Assembly: GCF_030758455.1 (NCBI RefSeq)
Contig: NZ_CP132354.1
Location: 1-64,000 of the forward strand
Direction: 5' to 3'
Origin: Erwinia pyri
GTDB taxonomy: Bacteria; Pseudomonadota; Gammaproteobacteria; Enterobacterales; Enterobacteriaceae
Length of the DNA stretch: 64,000 nt
Under the pieces are notes generated by a model, which worked only from the letters and a program-made list of their open reading frames with translations, was not told where the DNA came from and did not search any database. Of the stretch, positions 29,413-39,915 are shown piece by piece. The translations under genes were made by a program, and so were the position numbers. Each line of letters begins with the position of its first letter. The first letter of the stretch is position 1.

Positions 29413-30390
29413 ATGTATTATTTTCAGTCTTATTCTGTACGGCCTGCTCCAGCAATGATTTTGTTTTTCACTTTGATATCTGTACTGCTGGGACCGTTGC
29501 CGTCTCTGGCCTCTGCACCAATGCAAAAGAAAAAGTCCGGCTATTTGCATGTTATGGTTGGAAAATTTGAAGTGAGCGCTATAAACGATGGTACAGTGGC
29601 CCTACCAGTAGAAAAGTTGCTGTCTGAACCAGAAAAACTGACAAAATCCGCGTTACAAAAGTTGTTTATTGGACTGCCTGCCGAAACATCATTCAATGCC
29701 TATCTGATTAATATAGGTGAAAAGCTTATCCTGGTGGATACAGGTGCCGGTCAATTATTAGGTCCCACGCTGGGGAAACTCACAGATAATATTCGCGCTG
29801 CCGGATATCATCCCGAAGAAATTGACGATATTGTGCTCACGCATTTGCATCCTGACCATGTTGGAGGACTCATGTCGGCGGGAAAACAGATATTTCCAAA
29901 GGCAATAATACATGCTGAGAAAGCTGATACTGATTATTGGCTTTCACCTTCCAACCAAAAGAAAAATGGCGATGCTTCGGGGTTTTTTAAAGGCGATATG
30001 GCATCGCTTAATGCTTATGTCCGTTCAGGACAGTTAAAGCCTTTTAGCGGTAAAACCGTAATAGCGCCAGGTGTTATTGCCATTAACGCTCCTGGCCATA
30101 CTCCTGGGCATGTTATCTATCAGGTGGAAAGCGCGGGTAAGCGACTTTATATCATCGGCAATCTTATCCATGTCGGTGCCGTTCAGTTCAGCCAGCCCGG
30201 TGTAACAATAAGCTTTGATAGTAACGGGAAACAAGCCAGAGATTCGCGCGAAAAATTCTTTAAAAAGATAGCCAACCAGGGGGACCTGATAGCTGCTGCG
30301 CATCTTTCTTTTCCCGGAGTTGGTCATATAGTATTTCAGAATGATAGTTTTGGATGGGTGCCACTTAACTATTCAACTAACGGGGTTTGA
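29413..30390 (+). CDS. Exported metallo-beta-lactamase-fold hydrolase; 3' end formed by a transposon terminus
   Basis: A 325-residue protein with a signal peptide (MILFFTLISVLLGPLPSLA...; start either 29413 or the ATG at 29455). Metal motif LTHLHPDHVGG (HxHxDH), further ligand APGHTPGH and a late His in AAHLSFPGVGH. The residue after IIG that is usually a metal-bridging Asp reads Asn (IIGNLIHVG). The final codons and the stop (Gly-Val-stop) are inside the 38-bp terminal repeat of the Tn3-family element, so the natural C-terminus has been altered slightly. It may belong to the catabolic cluster, after a 230-base gap. Confidence 0.85.
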   Translation: MYYFQSYSVRPAPAMILFFTLISVLLGPLPSLASAPMQKKKSGYLHVMVGKFEVSAINDGTVALPVEKLLSEPEKLTKSALQKLFIGLPAETSFNAYLINIGEKLILVDTGAGQLLGPTLGKLTDNIRAAGYHPEEIDDIVLTHLHPDHVGGLMSAGKQIFPKAIIHAEKADTDYWLSPSNQKKNGDASGFFKGDMASLNAYVRSGQLKPFSGKTVIAPGVIAINAPGHTPGHVIYQVESAGKRLYIIGNLIHVGAVQFSQPGVTISFDSNGKQARDSREKFFKKIANQGDLIAAAHLSFPGVGHIVFQNDSFGWVPLNYSTNGV

Positions 30391-30419
30391 GGGCCAATGG
30401 AACGGAAACGTATGTTAAG
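30382..30419 (+). repeat. Left 38-bp terminal inverted repeat of the Tn3-family element
   Basis: Starts GGGGTTTGAGG and ends ACGTATGTTAAG, with TGGAACGGAAAC in the middle; this follows the Tn3 repeat (GGGGTCTGACG ... GTTAAG) with about eight differences. It overlaps the last three codons of the upstream hydrolase gene. Confidence 0.9.
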
Positions 30420-33417
30420 GAGATAATTCATTGTTTAAATTTAAACTTCTTAGTTCCCCGTTCATAATATCCTCCGGTAGCGTGAACGTATAATGGCCCA
30501 GCATATTAATATGCCCGTGCATCAGTGGGGATAACCGGGCGATATCCTCTTCCCCGGTTTCTTCTCCATTACTGCGCATCCAGCTCAGTGCTTCCTGCAT
30601 ATAAAGCGTGTTCCATAGCACCACTGCGTTAGTGACCAGGCCCAGTGCACCCAGTTGATCTTCCTGCCCTTCACTATAGCGCTTTCTGATCTCACCTCGC
30701 TGCCCGTAGCAAATCGCCCGCGGCACAGCATGGCGGCCTTCTCCCCGGTTGAGCTGCGTCAGGATCTGCCTGCGATAATCTTCATCATCAATATAATTAA
30801 GAAGGTACAGCGTCTTGTTGACGCGTCCCACTTCCATGATCGCCTGTGCCAGCCCTGATGGGCGCGAGCTTTTCAGCAAAGAGCGAATGAGTTCTGAAGC
30901 ATGAATGGTGCCCAGCTTTAGCGAACCGGCGGTTCGCATCATCTCATCCCACTGATTCTCCGCCTTCGACAGATCTGCACATCCCCGCGCCAGCTCATCC
31001 AGTGCACCGTAATTTGCCGATTTATCCACCCGCCAGAATACCGCTTCACCGGCATCGGCAAGCCGGGGGGAAAACTGGTATCCCAGCAGCCAGAAGAGGC
31101 CAAAAATAATGTCGCTGGTACCGGCTGTGTCTGTCATGATCTCAACCGGATTCAGCCCTGTCTGCTGCTCCAGAAGTTCTTCCAGCACAAAAATGGAATC
31201 CCGCAATGTGCCGGGTACTACAATGCCGTGAAATCCAGAGTACTGATCTGAGACGAAGTTGTACCAGGTGATACCACGTTCGGAACCAAAATATTTTCTG
31301 TTAGGACCGGAATTGACGCTTTTCACCGGCGTAACAAAGCGCATGCCATCGGCTGACGCCACTTCGCCCCCGCCCCAGCATCCGGCAACCTCCAGCGTGG
31401 ACTGAAAATCAACCAGGCGGGCATTGGCGCTGACCAGCGTTTCTGTACGGAGGTAATTCTGTTTCACCCAACTGAGCCGGTGGCGGGTCAGTGCCGGTAT
31501 ATTGTGTTTTATCAGCGGTTCAAGTCCTATATTGCAGGCTTCAGCCATCAGAACTGCACACAGGCTGACGTGCAGATCCTGTGCCCGCGCTCCGGACTCA
31601 CTGACATGCATAAATTCCCGTGTAAATCCTGTTCTGGCGTCTATTTCAAGCAGTAATTCCGTCAAATCAACCGGAGGAAGCAACTGTCTTACCCGCCCGT
31701 TGAGACAAAGCAACGATGGCGGCGCCTCCAGTTTATCCAGACTACTGATGGTCAGGGAAGGATATTTACCGTCATTGCAGACATGAACTTCCGCATTCCC
31801 TTCAAATCGGGATGCTACTGCTTTCCATGTCTCATCCAGCTGAACGGCCAGTTGCTGCACGCCTTTATGTCCATCGGTTGGATGTCCCAGCGCACGACAG
31901 ACCGGAATGCGCTGAGCCTGCCATTCTTCCTCCTGCAACAGCTTCTCGCGGGGATCTCCCCAGCGGTCGCTGTTTTCGAGCCAGATGTCCCGGCGGCGCA
32001 ATGCATCCTGAAGGCGATCCAGCAAACACAGTGAATAACCGGCGCGTTGTATCCGGCCCACCGCATCGTATACGAGGCGTTTCCAGGGGCCGGTGATGAT
32101 ATGTTCAGGCGCATCATCGAGGATGCGCTTTTTCGAGCCGTTCAGTTCAGTCAGATAATGAATCGCGGCCAGCGTATGTTCTCCTGCTGGCGCAGCACGG
32201 AAATGCAGCTCCCGCAATACTGCCGGAAGAAAACGCTTAACCCGGCCGTACTGCTCAACCATTTCGTCATGGAAATTATTGTTCTGAGGGCGGGCAAGCT
32301 CATTAACCTTGCTGACGGATTCTGCCAGTCTGTTCTTCGGTACGCAGTTGAAGATGGCCCGCCTCAGGTCTGGATCCTCTGCATTATCATCCAGCAACAA
32401 TAAACATGCCCGCGCTAGTAACAGCGCTGCCCGATCAAGATCTTTCAGCGTCCTGAGTCGTTTTTTCTGCCCGGTTTTCTTCGCCTCGCGGGTAATGTCT
32501 AGGATCAGCATATCGAACACGTCAACGGCCTCATCCAGCGCTGTTATTTCCTGCGCTTTAACGAATGCGGTGAGTATGGCCAGTTTTCTTTGCTCTGGCA
32601 TGCGTGCGATATATTTTACCGATGCCATACCTGCGTAACGCGCCAGATTACGCAACTGTATAGCGGGCAGGCCGGTAAAGTTCAGCCGGGAAAACTCAAG
32701 GTTTCGCAGCTGGATATACCGCTCCAGCGCTTCGGTAAATGCCGGACCGCTGACGCTGACTGGTCCCTTTTTCAGTTGCTCCAGCGGTGAAATTCGCTGC
32801 CCCTCAGGAATGTCCAGCAACTCCGTCACGCGGGCGGTCTGCCAGCTGTCCGGCAACGCGGCCAGTTTTTTCCACAGCCGCTGATTTGCCCGTTCGCGTA
32901 TTTCACAGACGAGACGTACAAGTGTGCTTGCTCCGGGCAGCAGGACCTTATTCTGAAGCAGCCACGCGGTGGCAAAATCAAACATCAGACCGGGTCGCTC
33001 ATTACTGAGCCATGCCCGGGTGTACAGCAGGCGCTTCAGACGGAAAGACCATGGAAAATCGCCAAATCCATGGTAACCGTAATATTCTTCAATCAGCGCC
33101 GTATGCTCTCTGAGGGTGGTATCCCGTTCTGCGTAGCGGGAGAGGACTTCCGGACGGCGGATATTAAGCTGCACCGCGACAAATTGCTGAACACCCGGCA
33201 GAACCCGGGTTAAATCTGTCAGAAAGGTGCCCAGAAAACGGGCGCTGGTAAGCTGAAGTGCTATTCCCAGCCGGTTATGCCTTCCCCGCCGCTGGTTAAT
33301 GAAAGCAAGATCTCATTCATCAAGATGAAAATAGCGCGCCAGCTGCACGTCATTAGGTTCTGCAACGTAGCGACCATAATTCAGTTCCTGCTCAGTGGTC
33401 AGAAAATCGACGGGCAT
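30415..33417 (-). pseudogene. tnpA: Tn3-family transposase with in-frame opal stop
   Basis: The gene reads from the ATG at 33417 ([20 protein letters not shown]). After about 34 codons a TGA at 33313-33315 replaces the Arg expected in HLDE-R-DLAFINQRRG; a CGA to TGA change would explain it. Downstream the frame is open to 30415 with 919+ residues, containing DDE-region motifs such as HGIVVPGTLRDSIFVLE, EIMTDTAGTSDIIFGLFWLLGY and the final HMLGHY-like HINMLGHYTF. An internal start could give an N-terminally shortened protein lacking the DNA-binding end. Transposition in cis is probably lost. Confidence 0.9.
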
Positions 33418-33424
33418 ATCGGCC

Positions 33425-34138
<714 letters not shown>

Positions 34139-34229
34139 AACTCCGTTAATTTTTTAAAAAATATAAAAAAATTTAGAATTTAAACTTCAGACGGGACTGT
34201 TAGAGTAAACGATTGCCGGTTTTTTGAAT

Positions 34230-34257
34230 GGAACTCTGTGTGAAAAATTAACACAAA
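34230..34257 (+). promoter_or_regulatory. Hrp box 1 (HrpL-type promoter) inside the transposon
   Basis: GGAACT-N15-ACACAAA against the consensus GGAACC-N15/16-CCACNNA: one mismatch in each half, correct spacing. It lies 91 bases after tnpR and points to the effector passengers. The short distance (12 bases) to the next ATG means that ORF would be nearly leaderless. Confidence 0.65.
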
Positions 34258-34269
34258 GGGTATAAATAA

Positions 34270-34455
34270 ATGACCCGGAATATACCAGTGAACGTTTCTC
34301 AGCAATTAAACAACCATCTTGTCCCTGTCTCAGCCGGAGGTGCAAGCATGCAGCACCCGGTCAAATCACCTTTATCAACCAGGCAAATGCTGTCGCAGTT
34401 AACCATTACAGACCGTTTACAAGTTTTTCAGCAGCTTGAAGCCTTCAGAAAATAG
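34270..34455 (+). CDS. Short 61-residue ORF downstream of Hrp box 1
   Basis: MTRNIPVNVSQQLNNHLVPV... is polar, rich in Ser, Gln and Thr, and has the amphipathic look of a type III secretion leader, but it is not recognised. The AAGGG 9 bases upstream overlaps the promoter region. Its stop is followed 7 bases later by an ATG (34463) with AGGAAGAG upstream, which opens the frame that continues into the effector if the IS is removed. It could be a small secreted protein, a chaperone remnant or a non-coding leader. Confidence 0.45.
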   Translation: MTRNIPVNVSQQLNNHLVPVSAGGASMQHPVKSPLSTRQMLSQLTITDRLQVFQQLEAFRK

Positions 34456-34530
34456 GAAGAGAATGGCAACATTTCGCCTTCAGATATGCACTTACTTAGC
34501 TAATCGCTGTATGTGTAGTCCCTCCGGTTT

Positions 34531-35352
34531 TTAGTACCACTGCCAATGAGGATCTCCGACCAGTTTTTGCCTTGCGTAAATAACTGGCGGCATATCGCCG
34601 AGTGAGCTGTGTGGACGCTCCTCGTTATATTCTGTACGCCAGCTCTCTATTAAAAACCGCACTTCGGATAGCGTCCGGAACAGATACATATCAAGTATTT
34701 CTGTTCGCAGGGTTTTGTTGAACCGCTCGATAAATCCGTTTTGCATTGGCCTACCAGGCTGAATAAAATCTAGCATGACACCGTTATCCTCTGCCCATTC
34801 AGCCAAGGCAACAGCGGTAAGTTCGGGTCCGTTGTCACTTCGAATATAAGCCGGATAACCTCTCTCGCTGCTGAGTCGGTCCAGGATACGGACGACACGA
34901 TGAGCCGGTATATTTAAATCAACTTCGATTGCCAGTGCTTCCCGATTAAAATCATCGACCACATTGAACAGGCGGAACCTTCGCCCATCTATCAAGGCAT
35001 CACTCATAAAATCGACTGACCAGCAGTGGTTCATTTTATGCGGAATAACCAAAGGCTGGGGATGACGGTTGGGCAATCGTTTTTTCCCCTTACGCCTGAG
35101 GTTTAACTTCAACAATCGATATATTCGGTAAGCCCGTTTTGCATTCCAGCTCTGTCCGAACTGACGTAACTTATTGAACATCAGACCAAAGCCATAGGCC
35201 GGATACTGTTGCGCCAGTTTTTGTAATGCCTCTATCACCGGCAGGTCCCGCGCGGTGTTATGGCGATAATGCAAAAGACTTCGACTGATGCCAATAATCC
35301 GACACCCGCGACGCTCGCTGGCGTGATGTTCCTTCATGACATAACGCACCAA
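34531..35352 (-). CDS. IS3-family transposase OrfB
   Basis: A 273-residue integrase-core protein. DDE residues: WSVDFMSDAL (first D), IRSDNGPEL (second D), and GFIERFNKTLRTEIL (E). HTH-like N-terminus ERRGCRIIGISRSLLHYR. Normally made as an OrfAB fusion by -1 frameshifting; since orfA upstream has a stop, transposase production is doubtful. Confidence 0.9.
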   Translation of the reverse strand: MVRYVMKEHHASERRGCRIIGISRSLLHYRHNTARDLPVIEALQKLAQQYPAYGFGLMFNKLRQFGQSWNAKRAYRIYRLLKLNLRRKGKKRLPNRHPQPLVIPHKMNHCWSVDFMSDALIDGRRFRLFNVVDDFNREALAIEVDLNIPAHRVVRILDRLSSERGYPAYIRSDNGPELTAVALAEWAEDNGVMLDFIQPGRPMQNGFIERFNKTLRTEILDMYLFRTLSEVRFLIESWRTEYNEERPHSSLGDMPPVIYARQKLVGDPHWQWY

Positions 35353-35640
35353 CTCGCGTTTCTCAGGTGCTGTTAAAGTTTTTTTGCTACGACATCCTTA
35401 AGTATTTCATGATCCAAACTCAGGGAGGCATACATCTGCTTTAGCCGACGATTTTCTTCTTCAAGCTCTTTCATCCGCTTGATATCAGAGGATTCCATCC
35501 CGCCGTATTTGGATTTCCAGTTATAGTAGCTGGCTTATGAAACACCGTTTTCGCGAAAGACATCCTTCACATGCCGGCCACCTTCAACTTCTTTCAGGAC
35601 TAGCAAGATCTGAGTTTCAGTGAAACGCACTTTCTTCATG
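35353..35640 (-). pseudogene. IS3-family orfA with nonsense codon
   Basis: Reads MKKVRFTETQILLVLKEVEG, then GVS followed by TAA near 35535 and ASYYNWKSKYGGMESSDIKR with the leucine-zipper segment LEEENRRLKQMYA. The stop falls within the helix-turn-helix. Confidence 0.8.
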
Positions 35641-35723
35641 ATGAGCCTCCCGTTGGTTGCATTTTAACCAGAGAACTCCATCAAGCGGTAAGACTAAATT
35701 CAGGGGGGACTACATTTGAGATT

Positions 35724-37355
35724 ATGCAACATTTGCCGCAAACGGAATTACACTCCCTGGGGCAGGCTGAGAATTACCTGCAAAATCAGGCATCAGAGTC
35801 AGGGGCACTGGAGTCGCTTATCGCGCTTGCGCCAGCCAGTCTTGAGAAAGCGGTTTCAGATCCTGACAGTCGACATTATCTGATGATGGCATGCCGGTCG
35901 GCTCTGAAGCGAGTGCTGGAAGAATTTACTCTTGAAGAAAACATAAATAACCTGTCTGTGCAGTTAGACCCTCAGAAAATAACAACAGAAACATCGCTAA
36001 GTGCTCCTTTAATTAAATTGTTCTTAATAAGTCAAAAGGAATCAGGTAAAAATTTTCTGAAGGCAATAGATGCTAATATGGCTGATACATTAAATGCCTA
36101 TGAGCTGTGGCTGCGTAATGATACTGACCTGCTGCTTAAATTAACAAATGTATTAAGGCTAACTAATTGCAAAACACTTGAGGCTGCCCTCCAGATTGTA
36201 ACGTTACACGCCATTCAGGATTGTCTGCCCGCGCTGACACGTCGGGACCTGGCGATAACTGATTGCAATGAAGCAAACCTTAAGTCTGCCAGTTTCAATC
36301 GCTTGCTACCTGCTGTGGGAATGGTCTCACAGCGCTACGGTCATCTAGGTAGAAAAATCTTGCTGAATGGGATCACCAGCTTCATTGAAGGTAACAAACA
36401 GGCGGATCGATACAAAAAACTGGAAAAACTGGTGACGGCTCATCCACCCTCTGAAGCAGCAGTAAACCGGAGCATGAGTGATTATTATTTAGATTACGTT
36501 ATGAACTATGGCGATGAGCTGGATGAGCCAGTGGTGATGAAAATGCCATCATTGTTTTCATCTTTAAAAAATAAAGATAAGAAGAGTAAGGGAAAAGGAA
36601 AAGAAGTCGCGTCACAGCCCGTACAGGGTAGCAGTTCATCCTCATCCGCTATAACTGCCCTGCAGAAATCAGGAAATAATCTGGTACTGGGAAATGTTAC
36701 TTTTATATGTGACATGGACAAAAGCAGGATGCAACAGGTTGCTGATTTTGTCAGCAGACTGCCCATTTCGCAGATTTTGCATAAGGCGGGACCATTGGCT
36801 GTACGACTGGGTAGCACAACAGGAAGAACTCCCGGAGAATGGAATAGTGGTAGCAGGACCATTACTCTGGACCCTAATCATATCACCGTGCAGAAAAACA
36901 GAGGAGGAGACGTAAGTGGAACCGCACTCTTTGAATTGTTGAATGCAGCCAGTGATAATGTGAGGCAGGCAGCGGAACAGTGTGCCCGAAGCGGCGAATT
37001 CGAACAAATGGCGCATACCACAGGTTGGCCGGCTGCTACATTGTTTGCCAGAGAGCTTGAATATCAGGAGTTTAACAATGCAAAACAGCACCATGAAATA
37101 ATGGTGCAGGCCGGATTGAATAAAACGCCACAAGATATATTTCGCCACGAGTCAGGAGATTTTGAATCTTTTTTTAACCGGCAGGTAGCTACGGGTCATA
37201 CTCACAGCTACGAACAACCCTATAATTTTCTTCGCCCATTTCAGCCCGAAATAACACAGGAGTACAGAGACTGGCAGGGGATGATTAAAAATCGACGAGA
37301 GCACCCCGGTGAAAATAGTGGTGAAGGCAGTGCCAGAGATTACTATGGATACTGA
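35724..37355 (+). CDS. Candidate type III effector (body), transposon passenger
   Basis: A 543-residue protein of no family I can name with confidence. N-terminal 270 residues are helical; a Lys-rich linker (282-294) and a Ser tract (303-308) separate a C-terminal domain (about 315-540) with ALFELLNAAS (401-410), FARELEYQEF (441-450) and HHEIM (456-460). This FEL-x-NA ... E-x-x-E ... HH pattern recurs in secreted effectors and M91-like metallopeptidase regions, but no HExxH is present. It lies downstream of Hrp box 1, separated from it by the IS. Translation from the ATG at 35724 has no clear ribosome site; the original start was probably at 34463. PthG-like Pantoea effectors would be a useful comparison. 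Confidence 0.6.
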   Translation: MQHLPQTELHSLGQAENYLQNQASESGALESLIALAPASLEKAVSDPDSRHYLMMACRSALKRVLEEFTLEENINNLSVQLDPQKITTETSLSAPLIKLFLISQKESGKNFLKAIDANMADTLNAYELWLRNDTDLLLKLTNVLRLTNCKTLEAALQIVTLHAIQDCLPALTRRDLAITDCNEANLKSASFNRLLPAVGMVSQRYGHLGRKILLNGITSFIEGNKQADRYKKLEKLVTAHPPSEAAVNRSMSDYYLDYVMNYGDELDEPVVMKMPSLFSSLKNKDKKSKGKGKEVASQPVQGSSSSSSAITALQKSGNNLVLGNVTFICDMDKSRMQQVADFVSRLPISQILHKAGPLAVRLGSTTGRTPGEWNSGSRTITLDPNHITVQKNRGGDVSGTALFELLNAASDNVRQAAEQCARSGEFEQMAHTTGWPAATLFARELEYQEFNNAKQHHEIMVQAGLNKTPQDIFRHESGDFESFFNRQVATGHTHSYEQPYNFLRPFQPEITQEYRDWQGMIKNRREHPGENSGEGSARDYYGY

Positions 37356-37585
37356 AATGTTTACCTGTGCGTTTTGATTTATTACATGGAGAAATTAGGG
37401 ATCACTTCTTTTGACCTGGGTTGAAGTTAAAGGGAGCGCCGGAAACATAAGTAGTCCTCATGAAGATTTAAAGTTCAACTGGGTATCTTCATTACTGCAG
37501 ATGTTCATCAGTTTACGCATACTCCGATGATTCTGAGACTCATCGTCACTTGCCATACCATGTGAATTCAGAAGAGAAAATATTG

Positions 37586-37623
37586 CTTAACGTGAGTTTT
37601 CGTTCCTCTGAGCGTCAGGCCCC
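37586..37623 (-). repeat. Right 38-bp terminal inverted repeat of the Tn3-family element
   Basis: On the minus strand it reads GGGGCCTGACGCTCAGAGGA and continues ACGAAAACTCACGTTAAG, differing from the Tn3 repeat at only a few positions. It adjoins the truncated higA start, and thus marks the right end of the transposon. Confidence 0.92.
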
Positions 37624-37843
37624 TTAATCGGTTTGATTTTATAAGTCATCATATATCCACCGTATTTGCGTCTATCTTGTCGTATTCAGGGGGCGTTCCA
37701 ACAAACTTGATGTAGACCGCCTGAAACCTGTAAGCAACTGCGACAATCAGACGGTAGTGATTGCCCTTAATATCAAATACCACCCGATTGTTGCTTAGAA
37801 AATCTGCTGTCCTATACTTGTCCTTAATGATCTTACCCAGCAA
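37624..37843 (-). pseudogene. higB: higB toxin remnant and beheaded higA
   Basis: The 64-residue frame 37843-37649 contains VVFDIKGNHYRLIVAVAYRF, then VYIKFVGTPPEYDKID, the C-terminal two-thirds of a HigB/RelE-type mRNA interferase. Its N-terminus is cut by the adjacent IS3-like element. The higA start overlaps the toxin stop (TGATG), reads MTYKIKP and runs directly into the terminal repeat of the Tn3 element after about 8 codons. So both genes of the toxin-antitoxin operon were broken by separate insertions. Confidence 0.75.
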
Positions 37844-39066
37844 TAGTGGACACGGGACTAAGTGAGTAAACTCTCAATCAGAGGTAGCTCACATGACAAA
37901 AACAGCATCAACCACCAAAAAGCCACGCAAGCAACATACGCCCGAATTTCTTGAATAAGCTCTGAAGCTTGCTGAACGTATCGGTATGACTGCTGCTGCC
38001 CGTGAACTCAGTCTTTACGAGTCCCAGCTTTATGTCTGGCACAGCAAACAGCAGCAACAACTGACCTCATCCGAACGTGAAAGCGAACTCGCCGCTGAAA
38101 ATGCCCGCCTCAGGCGCCAGTTAGCTGAGCAGGCTGAGGGACTGGCTATTCTCCAAAAGGCCACGACATACTTCGTGAAGCGCCTGAAATGAAGTATGTC
38201 TTTATTGAAAAATATCGGGCTGAGTTCAGCGTTAAAGCGATGTGTCGGGTACTCCGGGTTGCCCGCAGCGGCTGGTATGCATGGCAGAGACGGCGCACTA
38301 TAATTAATACCCGCCAGCAGTTCCGGCGGGACAGCGTCGTGAGTGAGGCTTTCACCCGGGCAAAACAGCACTACGGTGCGCCCCGGCTGGCAGAGGAACT
38401 GCGTGCTCAGGGCCCGGGGTACAATGTAAAAACCGTAGCGGCCAGTCTGCGCCGCCAGGAAAAGCCTCACGGGGGTTCAGCCCGGTCAGCTACCGCGATC
38501 ACGGCCTGCCGGTGTCAGAGAACCTGCTGAAGCAGGACTTCATCACCAGCGGTCCGAACCAGAAGTGGTCGGGCGACATTACGTATTTACGTACGGATGA
38601 AGGCTGGCTGTATCTTGCTGTGGTTATCGACCTGTGGTCACGGGCCGTTATCGGCTGGTCAATATCCTCGCGGATGACAGCTGAGCTCGCCTGTAATGCT
38701 GCAAATAGCGTTGTGGCGGCGTAAGCAACCACAGAACGTAATCGTTCACACCGATCGAGGTGGCAATACTGCTCACAGCGGGTTATCAGGCGCTGCTGAA
38801 ACGCCATAATCTGCGTGGCAGCATGAGCGCCCGGGGTAACTGCTATGATAACGCCTGTGCAGAGAGCTTTTCCATTCGCTGAAGGTAGAATGTATCCCCG
38901 GAGAACATCTTTCCAGCCGGGAAATAATGCGGACAACGGTGTTTAATTATATTGAATGCGATTACAATCGCTGGCGTCGTCATAGTGCCTGTAGCGGCCT
39001 CGGCCCGGAACAGTTTGAAAACCAAGTCCTCGCTTAGGGCTGTGTCCACATTATGCGGGTAGGATC
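37828..39066 (+). mobile_element. IS3 copy, degenerate, 1239 bp
   Basis: Ends tgatcttacccagcaatagt (37828) and ...tgtccaca...gtaggatca (to 39066) match IS3. orfA starts at 37893 (MTKTASTTKKPRKQHTPEF) with a TAA at codon 22, and continues as ALKLAERIG...[16 protein letters not shown]. orfB starts at 38189 ([18 protein letters not shown]) and breaks into three frames (shift near 38460, another near 38720), with [20 protein letters not shown] recognisable. The transposase is not functional. No 3-bp duplication is seen at the ends. Confidence 0.9.
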
Positions 39067-39169
39067 AGTGCACTTGACCAATATTTACGCATTAAGTCTC
39101 CAAGGGCTCACTTTCTGTAGAACGAAAGTTCATAATAGCAACGTAAATTATTATAAAAACATTAATAAA

Positions 39170-39775
39170 TCATTTTTTCTCTAAAAATCCCATGACCATT
39201 CTAAGTACAGCTGCTTCAAACTCCTCACTTCCTAGCAGCGGTGTGGCTCTCAGTGCAGCCTGTCGCATAACCTCTATTAGCATATGTGTCAGAACGAAGG
39301 TTTCTCCAGGATTCAGAGGATTACTTCTGCTATCTGTGGTAACCCATACATTAATAATGGCCTGCGCTATATACCCCGAAGGTGAGGGTAGACCATGCTT
39401 GGCCGCGGCATGAATAAGGGCTCGTACCAGTTTCTGATCCGGAAGGCGGTGCATACTGAATGCATGATGGAGAGAACGAATGATCAGCCGGATTTTTTCT
39501 TCTGCGCCTATGTCTTCTTTATTACTGAGCAATGCATCAATATGATGGACGTTTTCTTCCCGCTGCCGTTCCAGTAGGGCCATGATGATGGCCACTTTAT
39601 CAGGAAAATACTGATAGATAGTTCCTATGGAGAATCCTGTTCTGCTGGCGAGATAATTTGTCGTAAGCTTCCGGCTTCCCTCTTCGGAAAGAATCTGAGC
39701 AGTAGTGCTAAGAATGGTCTCCACTGTTCTTCTTGAACGTTCCTGAGATGCTTCTTTTCTTCTAATATCAATCAT
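39170..39775 (-). CDS. TetR-family transcriptional regulator
   Basis: A 201-residue repressor with N-terminal HTH: RRTVETILSTTAQILSEEG ... TTNYLASRTGFSIGTIYQYF. The C-terminal half is a helical ligand domain. It is divergent from the exported hydrolase at 39916; a TGAGT/ACTCA dyad (39829-39841) lies between them and could be its operator. It likely controls that hydrolase. Confidence 0.9.
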   Translation of the reverse strand: MIDIRRKEASQERSRRTVETILSTTAQILSEEGSRKLTTNYLASRTGFSIGTIYQYFPDKVAIIMALLERQREENVHHIDALLSNKEDIGAEEKIRLIIRSLHHAFSMHRLPDQKLVRALIHAAAKHGLPSPSGYIAQAIINVWVTTDSRSNPLNPGETFVLTHMLIEVMRQAALRATPLLGSEEFEAAVLRMVMGFLEKK

Positions 39776-39915
39776 TTAATAAGTCAACCTAGGCAATGCT
39801 CTATCTACCGGAAAGCGAGTATTAAAAGTGAGTAAGACTCAGTATAATCAGTGTGGAGGTGACGATCCAATACAAAACCAATACCTTTTAACGGGCAAGT
39901 AGTAAGAGGTTACTG

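Larger units (their letters stand above)
34514..35714 (-). mobile_element. IS3-family element inserted in the effector locus, 1201 bp
   Basis: Terminal repeats tgtagtccctccggttttta (34514) and, at the other end, the complement tgtagtccccc... (ending 35714). It encodes orfB intact and orfA interrupted. No target duplication is evident (atg left, ttt right). Joining the flanks without the IS brings the frame opened at 34463 directly into the effector frame at 35724, suggesting insertion after codon 17 of that gene. Confidence 0.85.

Noticed and set aside
34270..34455. Type III chaperone for the downstream effector
   Set aside because: At 61 residues it is too short for a class I chaperone (usually 110-150) and lacks the expected acidic character; left as an unassigned small ORF.
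37649..37843. Intact HigB toxin
   Set aside because: Only the C-terminal part is present and the antitoxin gene is cut after about 8 codons; recorded as a remnant.
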